Shown here: piece by piece, positions 8,901 through 17,136 of the stretch | Numbering within the stretch: position 1 is the first letter of the stretch | Layout: each line of letters opens with the position of its first letter | Assembly: GCF_020131355.1 (NCBI RefSeq) | Contig: NZ_JAHLEL010000006.1 | Location: 124,001 to 188,000, forward strand | Direction of reading: 5' to 3' | Source of the DNA: Pseudonocardia sp. ICBG1293 | Lineage (GTDB): Bacteria; Actinomycetota; Actinomycetes; Mycobacteriales; Pseudonocardiaceae | DNA: 64,000 bases | Made by a program: the position numbers and the translations under genes | The notes under the pieces: model-generated | Databases searched by the model: none | Told to the model about the DNA's origin: nothing | Seen by the model: the letters and a program-made list of their open reading frames with translations, nothing else

Positions 8901-9241
8901 TCGATCTCCTCGGGGGCGATCACGCCGCCGCCCCCGCCGTAGACCCTGATGTGGCCCGCGCCCCGCTCGCGCAGCAGCTCGACCAGGTAGGAGAAGTACT
9001 CGACGTGCCCGCCCTGGTAGGAGGAGATCGCGACGCCCTGCACGTCCTCCTGGATGGCGGCGGTCACGACCTCGTCCACCGACCGGTTGTGGCCGAGGTG
9101 GATCACCTCGGCCCCCTGGCGCTGCAGGATCCGGCGCATGATGTTGATGGCCGCGTCGTGTCCGTCGAACAGGCTGGCCGCGGTCACGAATCGGACCGGG
9201 TGCGTGGGGACGTGCAGCTCGGCCTGCGTGTTCGTGCTCAT
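5978..9241 (-). CDS. icmF: Fused isobutyryl-CoA mutase
   Basis: 1087 residues, the normal size of IcmF. Domains in order: N-terminal B12-binding Rossmann domain (about 17-145) with the lower-ligand motif D-G-H-D at 26-29 and an ISSYQGGH loop; a MeaB-like G-protein chaperone domain with P-loop GTGGSGKSS near residue 215 and base-recognition NKFE near 354; a linker; and the substrate TIM barrel (about 520-1087). The enzyme interconverts isobutyryl-CoA and n-butyryl-CoA, and in some members isovaleryl/pivalyl-CoA, by adenosylcobalamin radical chemistry, with GTP hydrolysis protecting the cofactor. GGAGGA precedes the ATG. It links valine or fatty-acid catabolism to acyl-CoA precursor supply. No cobalamin riboswitch is visible upstream. 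Confidence 0.95.
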   Translation of the reverse strand: MSTNTQAELHVPTHPVRFVTAASLFDGHDAAINIMRRILQRQGAEVIHLGHNRSVDEVVTAAIQEDVQGVAISSYQGGHVEYFSYLVELLRERGAGHIRVYGGGGGVIAPEEIELLHSRGVARIFSPEDGQHLGLPGMINIMIRECDTDLAAEPPSTVSGGSAGSAFADGVLSGETSTLARALTMAESGTLPEGVRERIAASERPVPVLGITGTGGSGKSSLTDELVRRFRLDQEDKLRIAVLAVDPTRRKGGGALLGDRIRMNALSGDRVFFRSLATRGNEGGSLPERLGDTIAVLRSAGFDLVIVETPGIGQGDAGIVPFVDHSLYVMTPEFGAASQLEKIDMLDFADVVAINKFERRGAEDARRDVGRQLVRNREEFGATWEDMPVYGTSAATFNDDGVTALYQHLRDLLAEGGLTVGEGRLPRVDTKTSSDYAAVIPPDRVRYLAEISEAVRGYHADTEAHAQAARTAQHLRTAAEVVGGDDLAEALRSAEKKVPAESAELLEAWPSRVADYSGDEYVYTVRDKEFRTKLTKETLSGSKVRRVALPRFDDHAALLRFLRKENLPGFYPFTAGVFPFKREGEDPARMFAGEGDPFRTNRRFRYLSQDSEAKRLSTAFDSVTLYGHDPDTRPDIYGKVGTSGVSIATLEDLKALYDGFDLCSPTTSVSMTINGPAPTILAYFLNTAIDQQVERFRDEQGREPDAAEREELVAYALANVRGTVQADILKEDQGQNTCIFSTEFSLRMMADIQEWFIAHKVRNFYSVSISGYHIAEAGANPISQLAFTLANGFTFVESYLARGMDVDDFAANLSFFFSNGMDAEYTVIGRVARRIWAIAMKERYGANERSQKLKYHVQTSGRSLHAQEMNFNDIRTTLQALCALYDNANSLHTNAYDEAVTTPSQESVRRAMAIQMIINKEWGLSLNENPLQGSFVVDELTDLVEEAVLREFESIAERGGVLGAMETGYQRGRIQDESMLYEHRKHTGELPIVGVNTFLKPADPDEQHQEIELARATEAEKQSQLDRLADFQSRHRTEAEQALRRLQDVATGDGNVFDELMRAARVCSLGQLTTAFFEVGGQYRRNM

Positions 9242-9354
9242 CGGCGACGTTCCTCCCGCCGGGCGGACGGCGGTGTCCCGGCCGGTTTAGTTTGACATCC
9301 TAGTATCGGACGTACAAGGAACCGGGCGAGCGTCACAGGGGGCTGCGGTGCGGC
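9242..9354. promoter_or_regulatory. AT-richer leader upstream of icmF
   Basis: This 113-bp gap carries the icmF ribosome-binding site (GGAGGA on the minus strand, 9252-9257) and an AT-rich island at about 9286-9318 where the icmF promoter most likely sits. On the minus strand it contains TAGGAT and TTGTAC boxes, but no pair has ideal spacing, so the exact promoter is unresolved. Confidence 0.35.
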
Positions 9355-9738
9355 TCAGGCGGCGTCGCGGGCGACGGGCTCCTCGCCGGTCGGGGCGGCC
9401 TGCTCACGGACCCGGCGGGCGTGCCGTCCGGTGGGCCAGGCGACGTCGGGACCGGACGCGTCGGACTCCGCCGCGGGCCCGGTGGTCCCGCCCGCGGTGG
9501 GCAGCAGCGGCTCGGCGGCGTCGGACAGCAGGCGCCGGGCACGGGCGAGCCTGCGCGCACGCCACCGCTTCCCGGCGAGACCGGCGACGAGGCCGAGAGT
9601 GGGCAGCAGGATCCCGGAGGCGATGACCAGCACCACGGAGTACGCGGGGAACGCGGCCACCAACAGGAAGGCCGTCAACGGCCAGTACAGCAGCGCCCGC
9701 CCCGCGCCCCGTCGCGTCCAGTCGCGATGAGGCGGCAT
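9355..9738 (-). CDS. Small membrane protein, unknown function
   Basis: 127 residues from ATG 9738. Two adjacent hydrophobic segments (about residues 15-32 and 34-54: LLYWPLTAFLLVAAFPAYSV, then VLVIASGILLPTLGLVAGL) form a probable helical hairpin. They are followed by a strongly basic stretch (GKRWRARRLARARRLL) and an acidic, proline-rich tail. The positive-inside rule puts the tail in the cytoplasm. I do not recognise a family. It lies between icmF and a divergent DinB-fold enzyme and has no obvious functional partner. Confidence 0.6.
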   Translation of the reverse strand: MPPHRDWTRRGAGRALLYWPLTAFLLVAAFPAYSVVLVIASGILLPTLGLVAGLAGKRWRARRLARARRLLSDAAEPLLPTAGGTTGPAAESDASGPDVAWPTGRHARRVREQAAPTGEEPVARDAA

Positions 9739-9823
9739 GATCCATGCCTACCCGAACCGGGTGATCGTCATGCACGACTCGCCGCAACCCGCCCACATGT
9801 TCCGCGACCGGGGGTACGAATTC

Positions 9824-10597
9824 ATGACCACGACACCGGACCGCAGCACCGTCGACCCGTACGCCGCCGTCCTCCTCTCCGAGAACGACCGGCTCGCCGC
9901 GATGCTGACGACGGCCGACCCGGTCCCGACCTGCCCGGGCTGGTCGCTGCTCCAGCTGCTCCGCCACGTCGGGCGCGGGCACCGGTGGGCGGCCCGGATG
10001 GTCGCCACCGGCGCGACCGAGGCGCTCGACCCGCGGCAGGTGCCCGGTGGGAAGCCGCCCGAGGGTGGTCCGGAGGTCGCGGCGCAGTGGCTGCGCGACG
10101 GGGCGACCGAGCTGCTCGACGCCGTCGCCGCGGCCGGCCCCGCCGCGCCCGTGTGGACCTTCACCGGGCCCCGGCCGTCGGCCTGGTGGGTCCGGCGCCG
10201 GCTGCACGAGGCGACGGTGCACCGTGCCGACGTCGCCGTCGCGCTCGGAGTGCCGTTCCCGATCGACCCGGCGGTGGCCGCCGACGGTGCCTCGGAGTGG
10301 CTGGGTCTGCTCGCGGCCCGTCCCGCCGCCGAGGAGCCGCCACTGGCCGACGGCGCCACGCTGCACCTGCACGCCACCGACGACCTGCCCGGAGCGGCGG
10401 GGGAGTGGATGGTGCGCGGCGAGGGCGGGCGGGTCGTCTGGGAGCACGGGCACGGCAAGGGCGACGCCGCCGTCCGCGGCACCGCGGCCGACCTGCTGCA
10501 GGGCCTCACCCGCCGGATCCCCGCCGACGACGACCGCCTGCAGGTCCTCGGTGACGCCGGCGTCTGGACCGCCTGGCTGGAGCGCACCGGGTTCTGA
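9824..10597 (+). CDS. Maleylpyruvate isomerase family, mycothiol-dependent (DinB-like) enzyme
   Basis: 257 residues from ATG 9824, chosen because GGGGGT lies just upstream and the family begins a few residues before the DR-L helix. The N-terminal DinB-like four-helix bundle carries the metal ligands of this family: H48 (LLRHVG) and the RRLHEATVHRADV motif with H128, E129 and H133. A smaller C-terminal domain follows. Characterised relatives use mycothiol, the actinobacterial thiol, as cofactor, for example in maleylpyruvate isomerisation in gentisate breakdown. The substrate here is unknown; no gentisate genes are adjacent. Confidence 0.82.
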   Translation: MTTTPDRSTVDPYAAVLLSENDRLAAMLTTADPVPTCPGWSLLQLLRHVGRGHRWAARMVATGATEALDPRQVPGGKPPEGGPEVAAQWLRDGATELLDAVAAAGPAAPVWTFTGPRPSAWWVRRRLHEATVHRADVAVALGVPFPIDPAVAADGASEWLGLLAARPAAEEPPLADGATLHLHATDDLPGAAGEWMVRGEGGRVVWEHGHGKGDAAVRGTAADLLQGLTRRIPADDDRLQVLGDAGVWTAWLERTGF

Positions 10598-10612
10598 GCA
10601 CCGGGGCCGCGC

Positions 10613-12334
10613 TCAGGCCGCCGGGGCGGTCCCCCTGCGCTGCCGGGCCGCCGCCGGCGGGGCCTGCGGGGTCAGCACGACCTCGGCCGCGGTGTCCAGC
10701 GCCGCGGCCGAGCGGGGCCGCTCGAACCGGCACGACGCGCGGCGCCCGTCGGTCTCCAGCGTGGCGACGAGGTTGCCGAACAGCGGCCCGGCCGTGCGTT
10801 CCCAGGCCACCCCCGCGCGCTCGGCACCGGTCCGCCGGGTCCACCGGGTCGTGAGCCGGCCCAGCAGTCCCGACCAGGTGATCCGGAACATCACCCGCAT
10901 CACCGCGGGCACGACGTTGTGCACCGGTGAGCAGGTCAGCTGGTGGACCCGGGTGCCCTCCGGGCCGCGTCCCGGCCGGCCCCCCGGCTCCCGGGTGTGC
11001 ACGTCGGCGACGGCGGCGTAGGAGTGGTGGACGTCGCCCGACAGCACCGACACCGTGGCGGGCGGGGCGTCCCCACCGCGCGGGCGGCAGGCCGCGCGGA
11101 CCAGGTCGGCGAGCCGGGCGAACGAGTGCCCGAACGCGGGCCAGTGCTCCAGGTCGGCCTCCTGGCGGGCCCATTCGGCGGCCGCGGCGACCCGGCCGGT
11201 GCCGTTCGCGCCCTTCTCGGTCGCGGCCTCCAGGTCGGAGATGACCTGCGGCATCAGCCAGGGGACCGAGGTGCCGAGCACGAGGTGGTCCATGTCGCCG
11301 GGCGCGAGCGCCCTGGCCGAGATCCAGTCGAACTCGGCGTCGAAGACCATCCGCCGCGGTGTGGACTCGACGATCCGTCCGTTGCGGGAGTCGATGACGA
11401 TCAGCCGGGTGCGGCCGAGCTCCCAGCAGAAGGAGAAGCGCTCGTCCTTGTGGGTGTCGTCGCCGTCGCCGGTCTCGCGGTCCCAGAGGGCGGCCCGCTC
11501 GGACAGCAGCGGCCAGACGTCGCCCTCGGCGGCCTGCACCTCCTGCCAGGTCCGGTCGGCGGCCAGCTCGGCGGGGGAGAGGTTGCCCAGGTGCTGGTGC
11601 ACCCAGTAGGAGGCCAGGCCGGACCGGATGCGCTCGGACCACCACGGCAGGCGGGCGATCTGCTCGCGCCAGGCGCCGGAGGTGTTCCAGTCGTCGCGGA
11701 CGTCGTGGTCGTCGAAGATCATCGCGGTCGGGACGGTCGACAGCATCCACCGCACCTCCGGGTCCGACCAGGTGTCGCGGTAGAGACCGGAGTACTCGTC
11801 GAAGCCGACGATCTCGTCGTCGGGCCAGTCGGGGTGCCGCTCCCGGCGCCCGGCGATCCGCCGCCGGGTCTGCGGGGTGAGCTCGTCGGCGTAGACCTGG
11901 TCGCCGAGCAGCAGCAGCGTGGTCGGCCACGTCTCCGGGGGCAGCCCGGCCATCCGGCCGGCGTAGGCGTCGAGCGCGTCGAGGCCGTACTGCCGGGCCA
12001 GCTTCGGGTCGGCCAGCTTCACGTACCGGCAGGACCCGAAGACGATCCGCTGGTGGTCGTCGGTGTCCGCGCCGCGCGTCGCGATCAGGCTCGGGGGGAA
12101 CGGCGAGTGCGGCAGCGGCCAGACCTGCTCGCCGTCGAGGTGGACCTCGTAGGCGGTGCGGGTGCCCGGCGTCAGCCCGGTCACCCGCACCAGGGCGAAG
12201 TGGTGACCGGCCACCTCGAAGGTCGCGGCGTCGCTGCCGAGCACCGAGACGCGGCACGGGCCGGAGGTCCGGACCCAGATCAGTGCGCTGGTCTCGTCGA
12301 CGTGCCGCAGCACCGGTCCGAGCAGGAGTGTCAC
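10613..12334 (-). CDS. PhoD-like metallophosphatase
   Basis: 573 residues. An N-terminal fibronectin-like strand domain (ALIWVRTSGPCRVSVLG) precedes a calcineurin-like metallophosphatase core: FGSCRYV, GDQVYADE near residue 145, FDDHDVRDDW near 206, DSRN, and SGDVHHSYAA near 430, which supply the metal ligands of PhoD/alkaline phosphatase D enzymes. Unlike classical PhoD it has no twin-arginine signal, so it is probably a cytoplasmic phosphodiesterase or phosphatase. It is convergent with the preceding gene (15-bp gap) and stands alone. Confidence 0.85.
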   Translation of the reverse strand: MTLLLGPVLRHVDETSALIWVRTSGPCRVSVLGSDAATFEVAGHHFALVRVTGLTPGTRTAYEVHLDGEQVWPLPHSPFPPSLIATRGADTDDHQRIVFGSCRYVKLADPKLARQYGLDALDAYAGRMAGLPPETWPTTLLLLGDQVYADELTPQTRRRIAGRRERHPDWPDDEIVGFDEYSGLYRDTWSDPEVRWMLSTVPTAMIFDDHDVRDDWNTSGAWREQIARLPWWSERIRSGLASYWVHQHLGNLSPAELAADRTWQEVQAAEGDVWPLLSERAALWDRETGDGDDTHKDERFSFCWELGRTRLIVIDSRNGRIVESTPRRMVFDAEFDWISARALAPGDMDHLVLGTSVPWLMPQVISDLEAATEKGANGTGRVAAAAEWARQEADLEHWPAFGHSFARLADLVRAACRPRGGDAPPATVSVLSGDVHHSYAAVADVHTREPGGRPGRGPEGTRVHQLTCSPVHNVVPAVMRVMFRITWSGLLGRLTTRWTRRTGAERAGVAWERTAGPLFGNLVATLETDGRRASCRFERPRSAAALDTAAEVVLTPQAPPAAARQRRGTAPAA

Positions 12335-12377
12335 CCGTCCGAGCGTAGTCGTGCCCCGGTGCGGTTGCGGAGCGAGA

Positions 12378-13340
12378 TCAGGTCTCCTCCAGTGCCAGCA
12401 GGCCCGCGCCGATCTTCCCGGCGTCGCCCTTGTAGGTGGCGGGCAGCACCGGCGGGATCGGGCGCACCTCGGGCGGTCCGTAGTGGAACTCCCGGGCCGC
12501 CCGGCGGGCCGGCTCGAGCAGCAGCTCGCCGGCGTCGACCAGGCCGCCGCCGATCAGCACGACCTCGAACTCGAAGATCGCGTTGATGCTGGCGATCCCG
12601 ATACCCAGCGAGCGCCCGAGCCGCTGGAACAGCGACGCCGCCGTGCTGTCGCCCGCCATCGCGGCCATGGTCACGTGCTGGCCGGTGACCTCGCCACCGG
12701 CCTCGGCGGCCAGGGTCGCGATCATGCCCTTCGGGTCGTGCAGAGCGGCGCTGCGGCCCATCCGGGTCAGCGCGGTGCCCGAGGCGACGGCCTCGAGGCA
12801 GCCGTGGTTGCCGCAGCCGCACCGCGGGCCGTCGGGGTTGACGTTCATGTGCCCGACCTCGGCGCCGAGCCCGTGCGGCCCGCGGTAGATCCGGCCGTCG
12901 AGCACGATCCCCGCTCCGACGCCGGTACCCACGGTGAGCAGCACCATGTCGTCGTTGCGGGTGTCCCCGAGCCGGGCCTCGGCCAGGCCCGCGACGTTGC
13001 CGTCGTTGTCGACGACCACCGGCAGCCCGCAGGCGGACTCCAGCAGGCCGCGGACGTCCCAGTTCTCGTAGTTGTTGTTCGGCGCCCAGCGGATCCGGCC
13101 GACCGGCCACTCGACGGTCCCGGCGGCGCCGACGCCGATCGCGACGACGCCCGCCCCCTCGGTGCCGTCCCGCAGCTCCTCGACCATCTCCCGCAGCAGG
13201 GTGGTCATCGTGTCCGCATCGGACGTGTCCGGGGTGTTGCGCCGCAGCTCGGCGTGGACCGTGCCATCCTCGCCCACGATCGCTCCGGCGACCTTCGTTC
13301 CTCCGATGTCGAGCCCGATGGCCCGCCGTCCGTTCGTCAC
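12378..13340 (-). CDS. glk: ROK family glucokinase
   Basis: 320 residues from GTG 13340, which places the start just before the ATP-binding motif AIGLDIGGTKVAGAI. The ROK signature is complete: LGAEVGHMNVNPDGPRC then GCGNHGCLEAVASGTA near residue 173, giving the zinc-binding histidine and cysteines. GTGVGAGIVLDG is the second phosphate-binding loop. The enzyme phosphorylates glucose with ATP and in actinobacteria can also take part in carbon-source signalling. There is no N-terminal DNA-binding domain, so it is a kinase rather than a repressor. Confidence 0.9.
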   Translation of the reverse strand: MTNGRRAIGLDIGGTKVAGAIVGEDGTVHAELRRNTPDTSDADTMTTLLREMVEELRDGTEGAGVVAIGVGAAGTVEWPVGRIRWAPNNNYENWDVRGLLESACGLPVVVDNDGNVAGLAEARLGDTRNDDMVLLTVGTGVGAGIVLDGRIYRGPHGLGAEVGHMNVNPDGPRCGCGNHGCLEAVASGTALTRMGRSAALHDPKGMIATLAAEAGGEVTGQHVTMAAMAGDSTAASLFQRLGRSLGIGIASINAIFEFEVVLIGGGLVDAGELLLEPARRAAREFHYGPPEVRPIPPVLPATYKGDAGKIGAGLLALEET

Positions 13341-13421
13341 CCGGGCATGATTGCCACTCCCCGGCGGTGACGCCACACCCACCCCGGGTTTGCGGACGGA
13401 CGAGCCGGGGAAAGGTGCCCC

Positions 13422-14552
13422 ATGCCAGTCTTGCGACGTGTAGCCCGACCCGCCCTCGCGGCCGTGTTCATCTACGGCGGTATCAACGAGCTGCGGAACG
13501 CCGACGCGTTGACTTCCGCCGCACAGCCCGTCCTCGACCAGGCCGCCCCGGCCATCGACAAGGTCGTGGAGAACGCCCCGCTGGACCGGCGCCCGGACAA
13601 CGAGACCCTGATCAAGGTCGACGCCGGGGTGAAGATCGTGGCGGGCTCGCTGCTCGCCCTGGGCCGGTTCCCCCGTCTGTCGGCGACCGCGCTGGCCGCC
13701 TCGCTCGTGCCCACCACGCTGGCCGGGCACCGCTTCTGGGAGGAGACCGACCAGCGCAAGCGCGCCGACGAGCAGATCCACTTCCTGAAGAACGTCGGTC
13801 TGCTCGGCGGGCTGCTCATCGCGGCCGCCGACACCCACGGCAAGCCGTCGACGGCCTACCGGACGCGCAAGGCGGCCGAGCGGGCGCAGGCCCGGCTGTC
13901 CGGCTCGGGCTCGGACACCGGCGCCCAGCTCGCCGCGGGACTGGCCGGCGCGGGCACCTCGATCGCCGCGGCCGCCGCGGGCAGCCGGGAGAAGCTGGCC
14001 GGGGCCGTCGAGGAGTACGGCCCGGTCGTGCGTGAGCGCGCCACCGAGTGGGGCGGCAAGGCCTCCGAGCAGGCCGCACACCTGAGCGAGGTCGCCTCGG
14101 ACAAGGCCTCGACGTGGTCCGAGCAGCTCTCCGCCGCCGCCGAGCGGACCTCGAAGGCCGCCGCCACGCAGGCCGCAGCCGCCGAGAAGCGCGGTGCGAA
14201 GCTGGCCAAGGCCGCCGAGAAGCGGGGCGCCCAGCTGGAGAAGGTCGTCGACAAGAAGGGCGCCCAGTACCGCAAGGCCGCCGGGAAGACCGGCGACCGG
14301 TGGGTGCGTGAGGCCGAGAAGCGTCGCGTGCGCTGGGAGAAGCAGGCCCGCAAGGCCGCCGCCCGCGCGGAGAAGCGTGCGCCCGAGTACGTGGACCGCT
14401 TCTCCACGCTGGTCACCCAGGCCCAGTCGCAGGCCGCGAAGCTCGGCTCGGACCTGGCAGACCGCGCGTCGGTGGCGGGCGCCGAGGCCGCGAAGCAGGC
14501 CAAGGCGTCGGCGAAGGACGCGCGCAAGCGCGCCAAGGCCGTCGCCCGCTGA
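13422..14552 (+). CDS. DoxX-like membrane protein with long Ala/Lys-rich helical tail
   Basis: 376 residues from ATG 13422 with AAAGG upstream. Residues 1-140 resemble the DoxX/quinol-oxidase-subunit family: RRVARPALAAVFIYGGINEL, then segments near 70-90 and 122-137 giving about four membrane helices. From about residue 141 the protein becomes a very long alanine-, lysine- and arginine-rich helix with repeats of roughly 10-12 residues (AEKRGAKLAKA, AEKRGAQLEKV, DKKGAQYRKA). This tail recalls histone-H1-like or coiled-coil regions and is highly basic. DoxX proteins act in membrane redox stress systems; the tail might bind DNA or anionic lipids (inference). Confidence 0.75.
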   Translation: MPVLRRVARPALAAVFIYGGINELRNADALTSAAQPVLDQAAPAIDKVVENAPLDRRPDNETLIKVDAGVKIVAGSLLALGRFPRLSATALAASLVPTTLAGHRFWEETDQRKRADEQIHFLKNVGLLGGLLIAAADTHGKPSTAYRTRKAAERAQARLSGSGSDTGAQLAAGLAGAGTSIAAAAAGSREKLAGAVEEYGPVVRERATEWGGKASEQAAHLSEVASDKASTWSEQLSAAAERTSKAAATQAAAAEKRGAKLAKAAEKRGAQLEKVVDKKGAQYRKAAGKTGDRWVREAEKRRVRWEKQARKAAARAEKRAPEYVDRFSTLVTQAQSQAAKLGSDLADRASVAGAEAAKQAKASAKDARKRAKAVAR

Positions 14553-14572
14553 CCCACCGCGACACCCGTCCC

Positions 14573-14609
14573 GGCCCTCCCGACCGGCTCCGCGCCGGCC
14601 GGGAGGGCC
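14573..14609. terminator. Strong hairpin between convergent genes
   Basis: A 15-bp stem with one mismatch (arms 14573-14587 and 14595-14609, loop 7 nt) lies between the DoxX-like gene and the convergent hypothetical gene, and would terminate both. Confidence 0.7.
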
Positions 14610-14624
14610 GCGGTGTGTCCGGGG

Positions 14625-15818
14625 TCAGACCGGGCGCAGCACCTGCAGCTCGCCCGACTGCAGCGACCGCACCTCGACCACGACCCGGCCGTCCCACGTG
14701 GGGGACCGCAGTGCGTTCGCCATCCGCGTGAACAGCGCCTGGCTGCGGGCGTTGGCTGCCGCCTGGTCGGCGATCAGGTTGGGCATCATCCCGCCGGAGC
14801 GCTTGCGCACGGTCTGCGGCAGCGTCGACAGCGTGGTCAGCAGCCGCCGCAGCCGCGCGACGTCGGCGGCCCGGCCCGCGAGATCGCTCTCGATCAGCGG
14901 CCGGAGCGCGGGCAGCGGCCGGTTCGGGGCCCGCAGCAGGTGGTCGGTCGCGCTGAGCAGGATCCGGCGCGCGTCCAGGACGAGCGCCTGGTAGGCGCCG
15001 TGCACCGCGGCCGGGAACCCGGTCCAGCCGAGCTTGCCGACCTCACCGAGCGCGTCGCGCATCGCCGGCCCCGGTGTGCCCGAGGGGTCCGCGCCGGCGA
15101 CGACCCGTTCCCAGCCCGCGATCCAGGCGTGGGTCTGGTGGCGCAGCACCGACAGGTTCGCCACCGCGGTCTCCAGGCCGCGTGACGGGGAGCCGCTGTC
15201 GGTCGCGTCGCGGTCCACCACGAGCGACCCGCGTTCGAGCAGCTCGGTCTGGGCCTCGCGCAACGACTCCTCGGCCGCCCGCAGCCGCGAGTCCAGCCGC
15301 ATCACGCAGGACGGGGCCAGCTGGTCGACCGCGGCGGTCAGCTCGTCGAGCACCCGGGTCTGGGTGCCGGTCGCGGCGATCTCGGCCGCGGTGGTCAGGG
15401 TGAGCAGACCCAGCCCGGCGCCGTGCCGGTCGCCGGGCGCGGTCGGGGCGACCGGCACCAGTGCCGAGGACCCCGGAGCGGCGGGGACCGTCTCACCGCC
15501 GGCCAGCCGCAGGAGCGGCTCGGCGCCGAACGCCTCGGGCATCGCGAGCCGGAAGGTGAGCCCGGCCGCGGGGGCGCGGCCCGCGTCGGGCGCGAGCCGG
15601 CGCGCCAGCTCACCGGCGGCCGACACCGTCGCCCAGGTGCGGTCGTCGTCGACGGCGGGGGTGCGGGTCCAGCTCAGCAGCAGCGCCGGGCCGGGCGGGG
15701 TCCCGTTGCGGAGGGGACGCGGGCCACCGCCCCGTTCCGGGGCGCCGGTCTCCGCCCCGCCGGGCCGCCCGTCGAGCGTGAGCACGATGCCACGGGGATC
15801 GTCCGGTTGACCGAGCAT
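14625..15818 (-). CDS. Conserved-looking hypothetical protein
   Basis: 397 residues from ATG 15818. I do not recognise the family. The first 60 residues are Pro/Gly-rich and probably disordered. A central beta-rich part (LLLSWTRTPAVDDDRTWATV, LVPVAPT) is followed by mostly helical segments, including SRLRAAEESLREAQTELLERG, which could form a coiled coil. Codon usage matches neighbouring genes and the ORF ends next to a terminator, so it is likely a genuine protein. There is no signal peptide or membrane helix. Confidence 0.65.
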   Translation of the reverse strand: MLGQPDDPRGIVLTLDGRPGGAETGAPERGGGPRPLRNGTPPGPALLLSWTRTPAVDDDRTWATVSAAGELARRLAPDAGRAPAAGLTFRLAMPEAFGAEPLLRLAGGETVPAAPGSSALVPVAPTAPGDRHGAGLGLLTLTTAAEIAATGTQTRVLDELTAAVDQLAPSCVMRLDSRLRAAEESLREAQTELLERGSLVVDRDATDSGSPSRGLETAVANLSVLRHQTHAWIAGWERVVAGADPSGTPGPAMRDALGEVGKLGWTGFPAAVHGAYQALVLDARRILLSATDHLLRAPNRPLPALRPLIESDLAGRAADVARLRRLLTTLSTLPQTVRKRSGGMMPNLIADQAAANARSQALFTRMANALRSPTWDGRVVVEVRSLQSGELQVLRPV

Positions 15819-15945
15819 GTCTCTCCAACGACGTCACGGGCCCTCAGGTCACGAGCCCGGCGGAAGGGGGCGGTGCCCATGGTGCCCTGCGCCGTCCGGG
15901 CTCCGGCTCTCGCCCCGGGCACCCGGCAACCGGTAGAACTCCGGT

Positions 15946-17136
15946 GTGGGGACCGCATACGTCGTCGGGACGTTCGACACCAAGGGCGCGGAGCTCGGCC
16001 ACGTGGCCGAGCTGATGGCCGCCGACGGTGCCGAGGTGTGCCGGGTCGACGTCTCGACCTCCGGCGTCGCGGCCCCCGGGCCGGACGTCACCGCCGCCGC
16101 GGTGGCGGCGTGCCACCCGGGTGGGGCGGACGCCGTGTTCACCGGTGACCGCGGCAGCGCGGTGGCGGCGATGGCCCGGGCGCTGCGGGCGTTCCTCGCC
16201 GGCCGCGACGACGTCGGCGGCGTCCTCGGGCTGGGTGGCTCGGGCGGGACCGCGCTGGTCACCCCCGCGATGCGGGACCTGCCGGTGGGCGTGCCGAAGC
16301 TGATGGTCTCCACCGTCGCCTCCGGGGACGTCGCCCCCTACGTCGGCGCGAGCGACGTCGCGATGCTCCACGCCGTCACCGACGTGGCCGGGCTCAACCG
16401 CATCTCGCGCCGCGTGCTCGGCAACGCCGCGCACATGCTCGCCGCCGCCGTCACCGCGCCGCCCCCGGAGGCCGGCCGGGACCTGCCCGCGGTCGGCCTG
16501 ACGATGTTCGGGGTGACGACACCGCTGGTCACCGCGGTGCGCGAGCGGCTCGGCGACGGGGTCGACGCCCTGGTCTTCCACGCCACCGGCTCCGGCGGGC
16601 CGTCGCTGGAGAAGCTCGTCGACTCCGGTCTGGTCGACTCGGTGCTCGATCTGACCACCACCGAGGTCGCCGACCTGCTGGTCGGCGGCGTGATGGCCTG
16701 CGGCCCGGACCGGCTGGACGCGATCGCCCGCACCGGCGTGCCCTGGGTCGGTTCCTGCGGCGCGCTGGACATGGTCAACTTCGGCGCGCGGGACACCGTC
16801 CCGGCCCGGTTCGCCGACCGGCTGTTCCACGAGCACAACGCGAACGTGACCCTGATGCGCACCACCGTGGCCGAGAACCGGGAGATCGGGGCCTGGCTGG
16901 CGGCGAAGCTGAACGCGCTCACCGGGCCGTGGCGCTTCCTGCTGCCGCTGGGCGGGGTGTCCGCACTGGACGCGCCGGGCGCCCCGTTCCACGACCCCGA
17001 GGCCGACGCCGCGCTGTTCGCGGCGGTCGAGTCCGCTGTGGACCACCCGGACCGGGTCCGGCGGGTCGGGCACCACGTCAACGACCCCGAGCTCGCCGCC
17101 GCGGTGCTCTCGGCCTGGCAGGAGGTACGGCGATGA
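15946..17136 (+). CDS. UPF0261 / Tm-1 N-domain-like ATP-binding protein
   Basis: 396 residues from GTG 15946. It begins [20 protein letters not shown], the hallmark of UPF0261, and has conserved [34 protein letters not shown] and [17 protein letters not shown] blocks; the last resembles a nucleotide-binding loop. In plants this domain forms the N-terminal half of Tm-1, an ATP-binding inhibitor of tomato mosaic virus replication; the bacterial function is unknown. Its stop overlaps the next start (ATGA at 17133-17136), indicating coupled translation with the TIM-barrel protein that corresponds to the other half of Tm-1. Confidence 0.85.
   Translation: MGTAYVVGTFDTKGAELGHVAELMAADGAEVCRVDVSTSGVAAPGPDVTAAAVAACHPGGADAVFTGDRGSAVAAMARALRAFLAGRDDVGGVLGLGGSGGTALVTPAMRDLPVGVPKLMVSTVASGDVAPYVGASDVAMLHAVTDVAGLNRISRRVLGNAAHMLAAAVTAPPPEAGRDLPAVGLTMFGVTTPLVTAVRERLGDGVDALVFHATGSGGPSLEKLVDSGLVDSVLDLTTTEVADLLVGGVMACGPDRLDAIARTGVPWVGSCGALDMVNFGARDTVPARFADRLFHEHNANVTLMRTTVAENREIGAWLAAKLNALTGPWRFLLPLGGVSALDAPGAPFHDPEADAALFAAVESAVDHPDRVRRVGHHVNDPELAAAVLSAWQEVRR

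Noticed and set aside
4760..9295. Plus-strand frame of about 1500 codons opposite icmF
   Set aside because: It is an antisense shadow typical of high-GC genes. The minus strand encodes a complete IcmF with all motifs, and the plus-strand product is repetitive Arg/Gly/Pro/Val without domains.
9292..9306. TTGACA and TAGTAT on the plus strand as a promoter
   Set aside because: The hexamers are only 3 bp apart, not 16-18, and there is no plus-strand gene close downstream.
9242..9354. Cobalamin riboswitch upstream of icmF
   Set aside because: The gap is only about 110 bp and I could not find the conserved B12-box sequence; a riboswitch would need about 200 nt.
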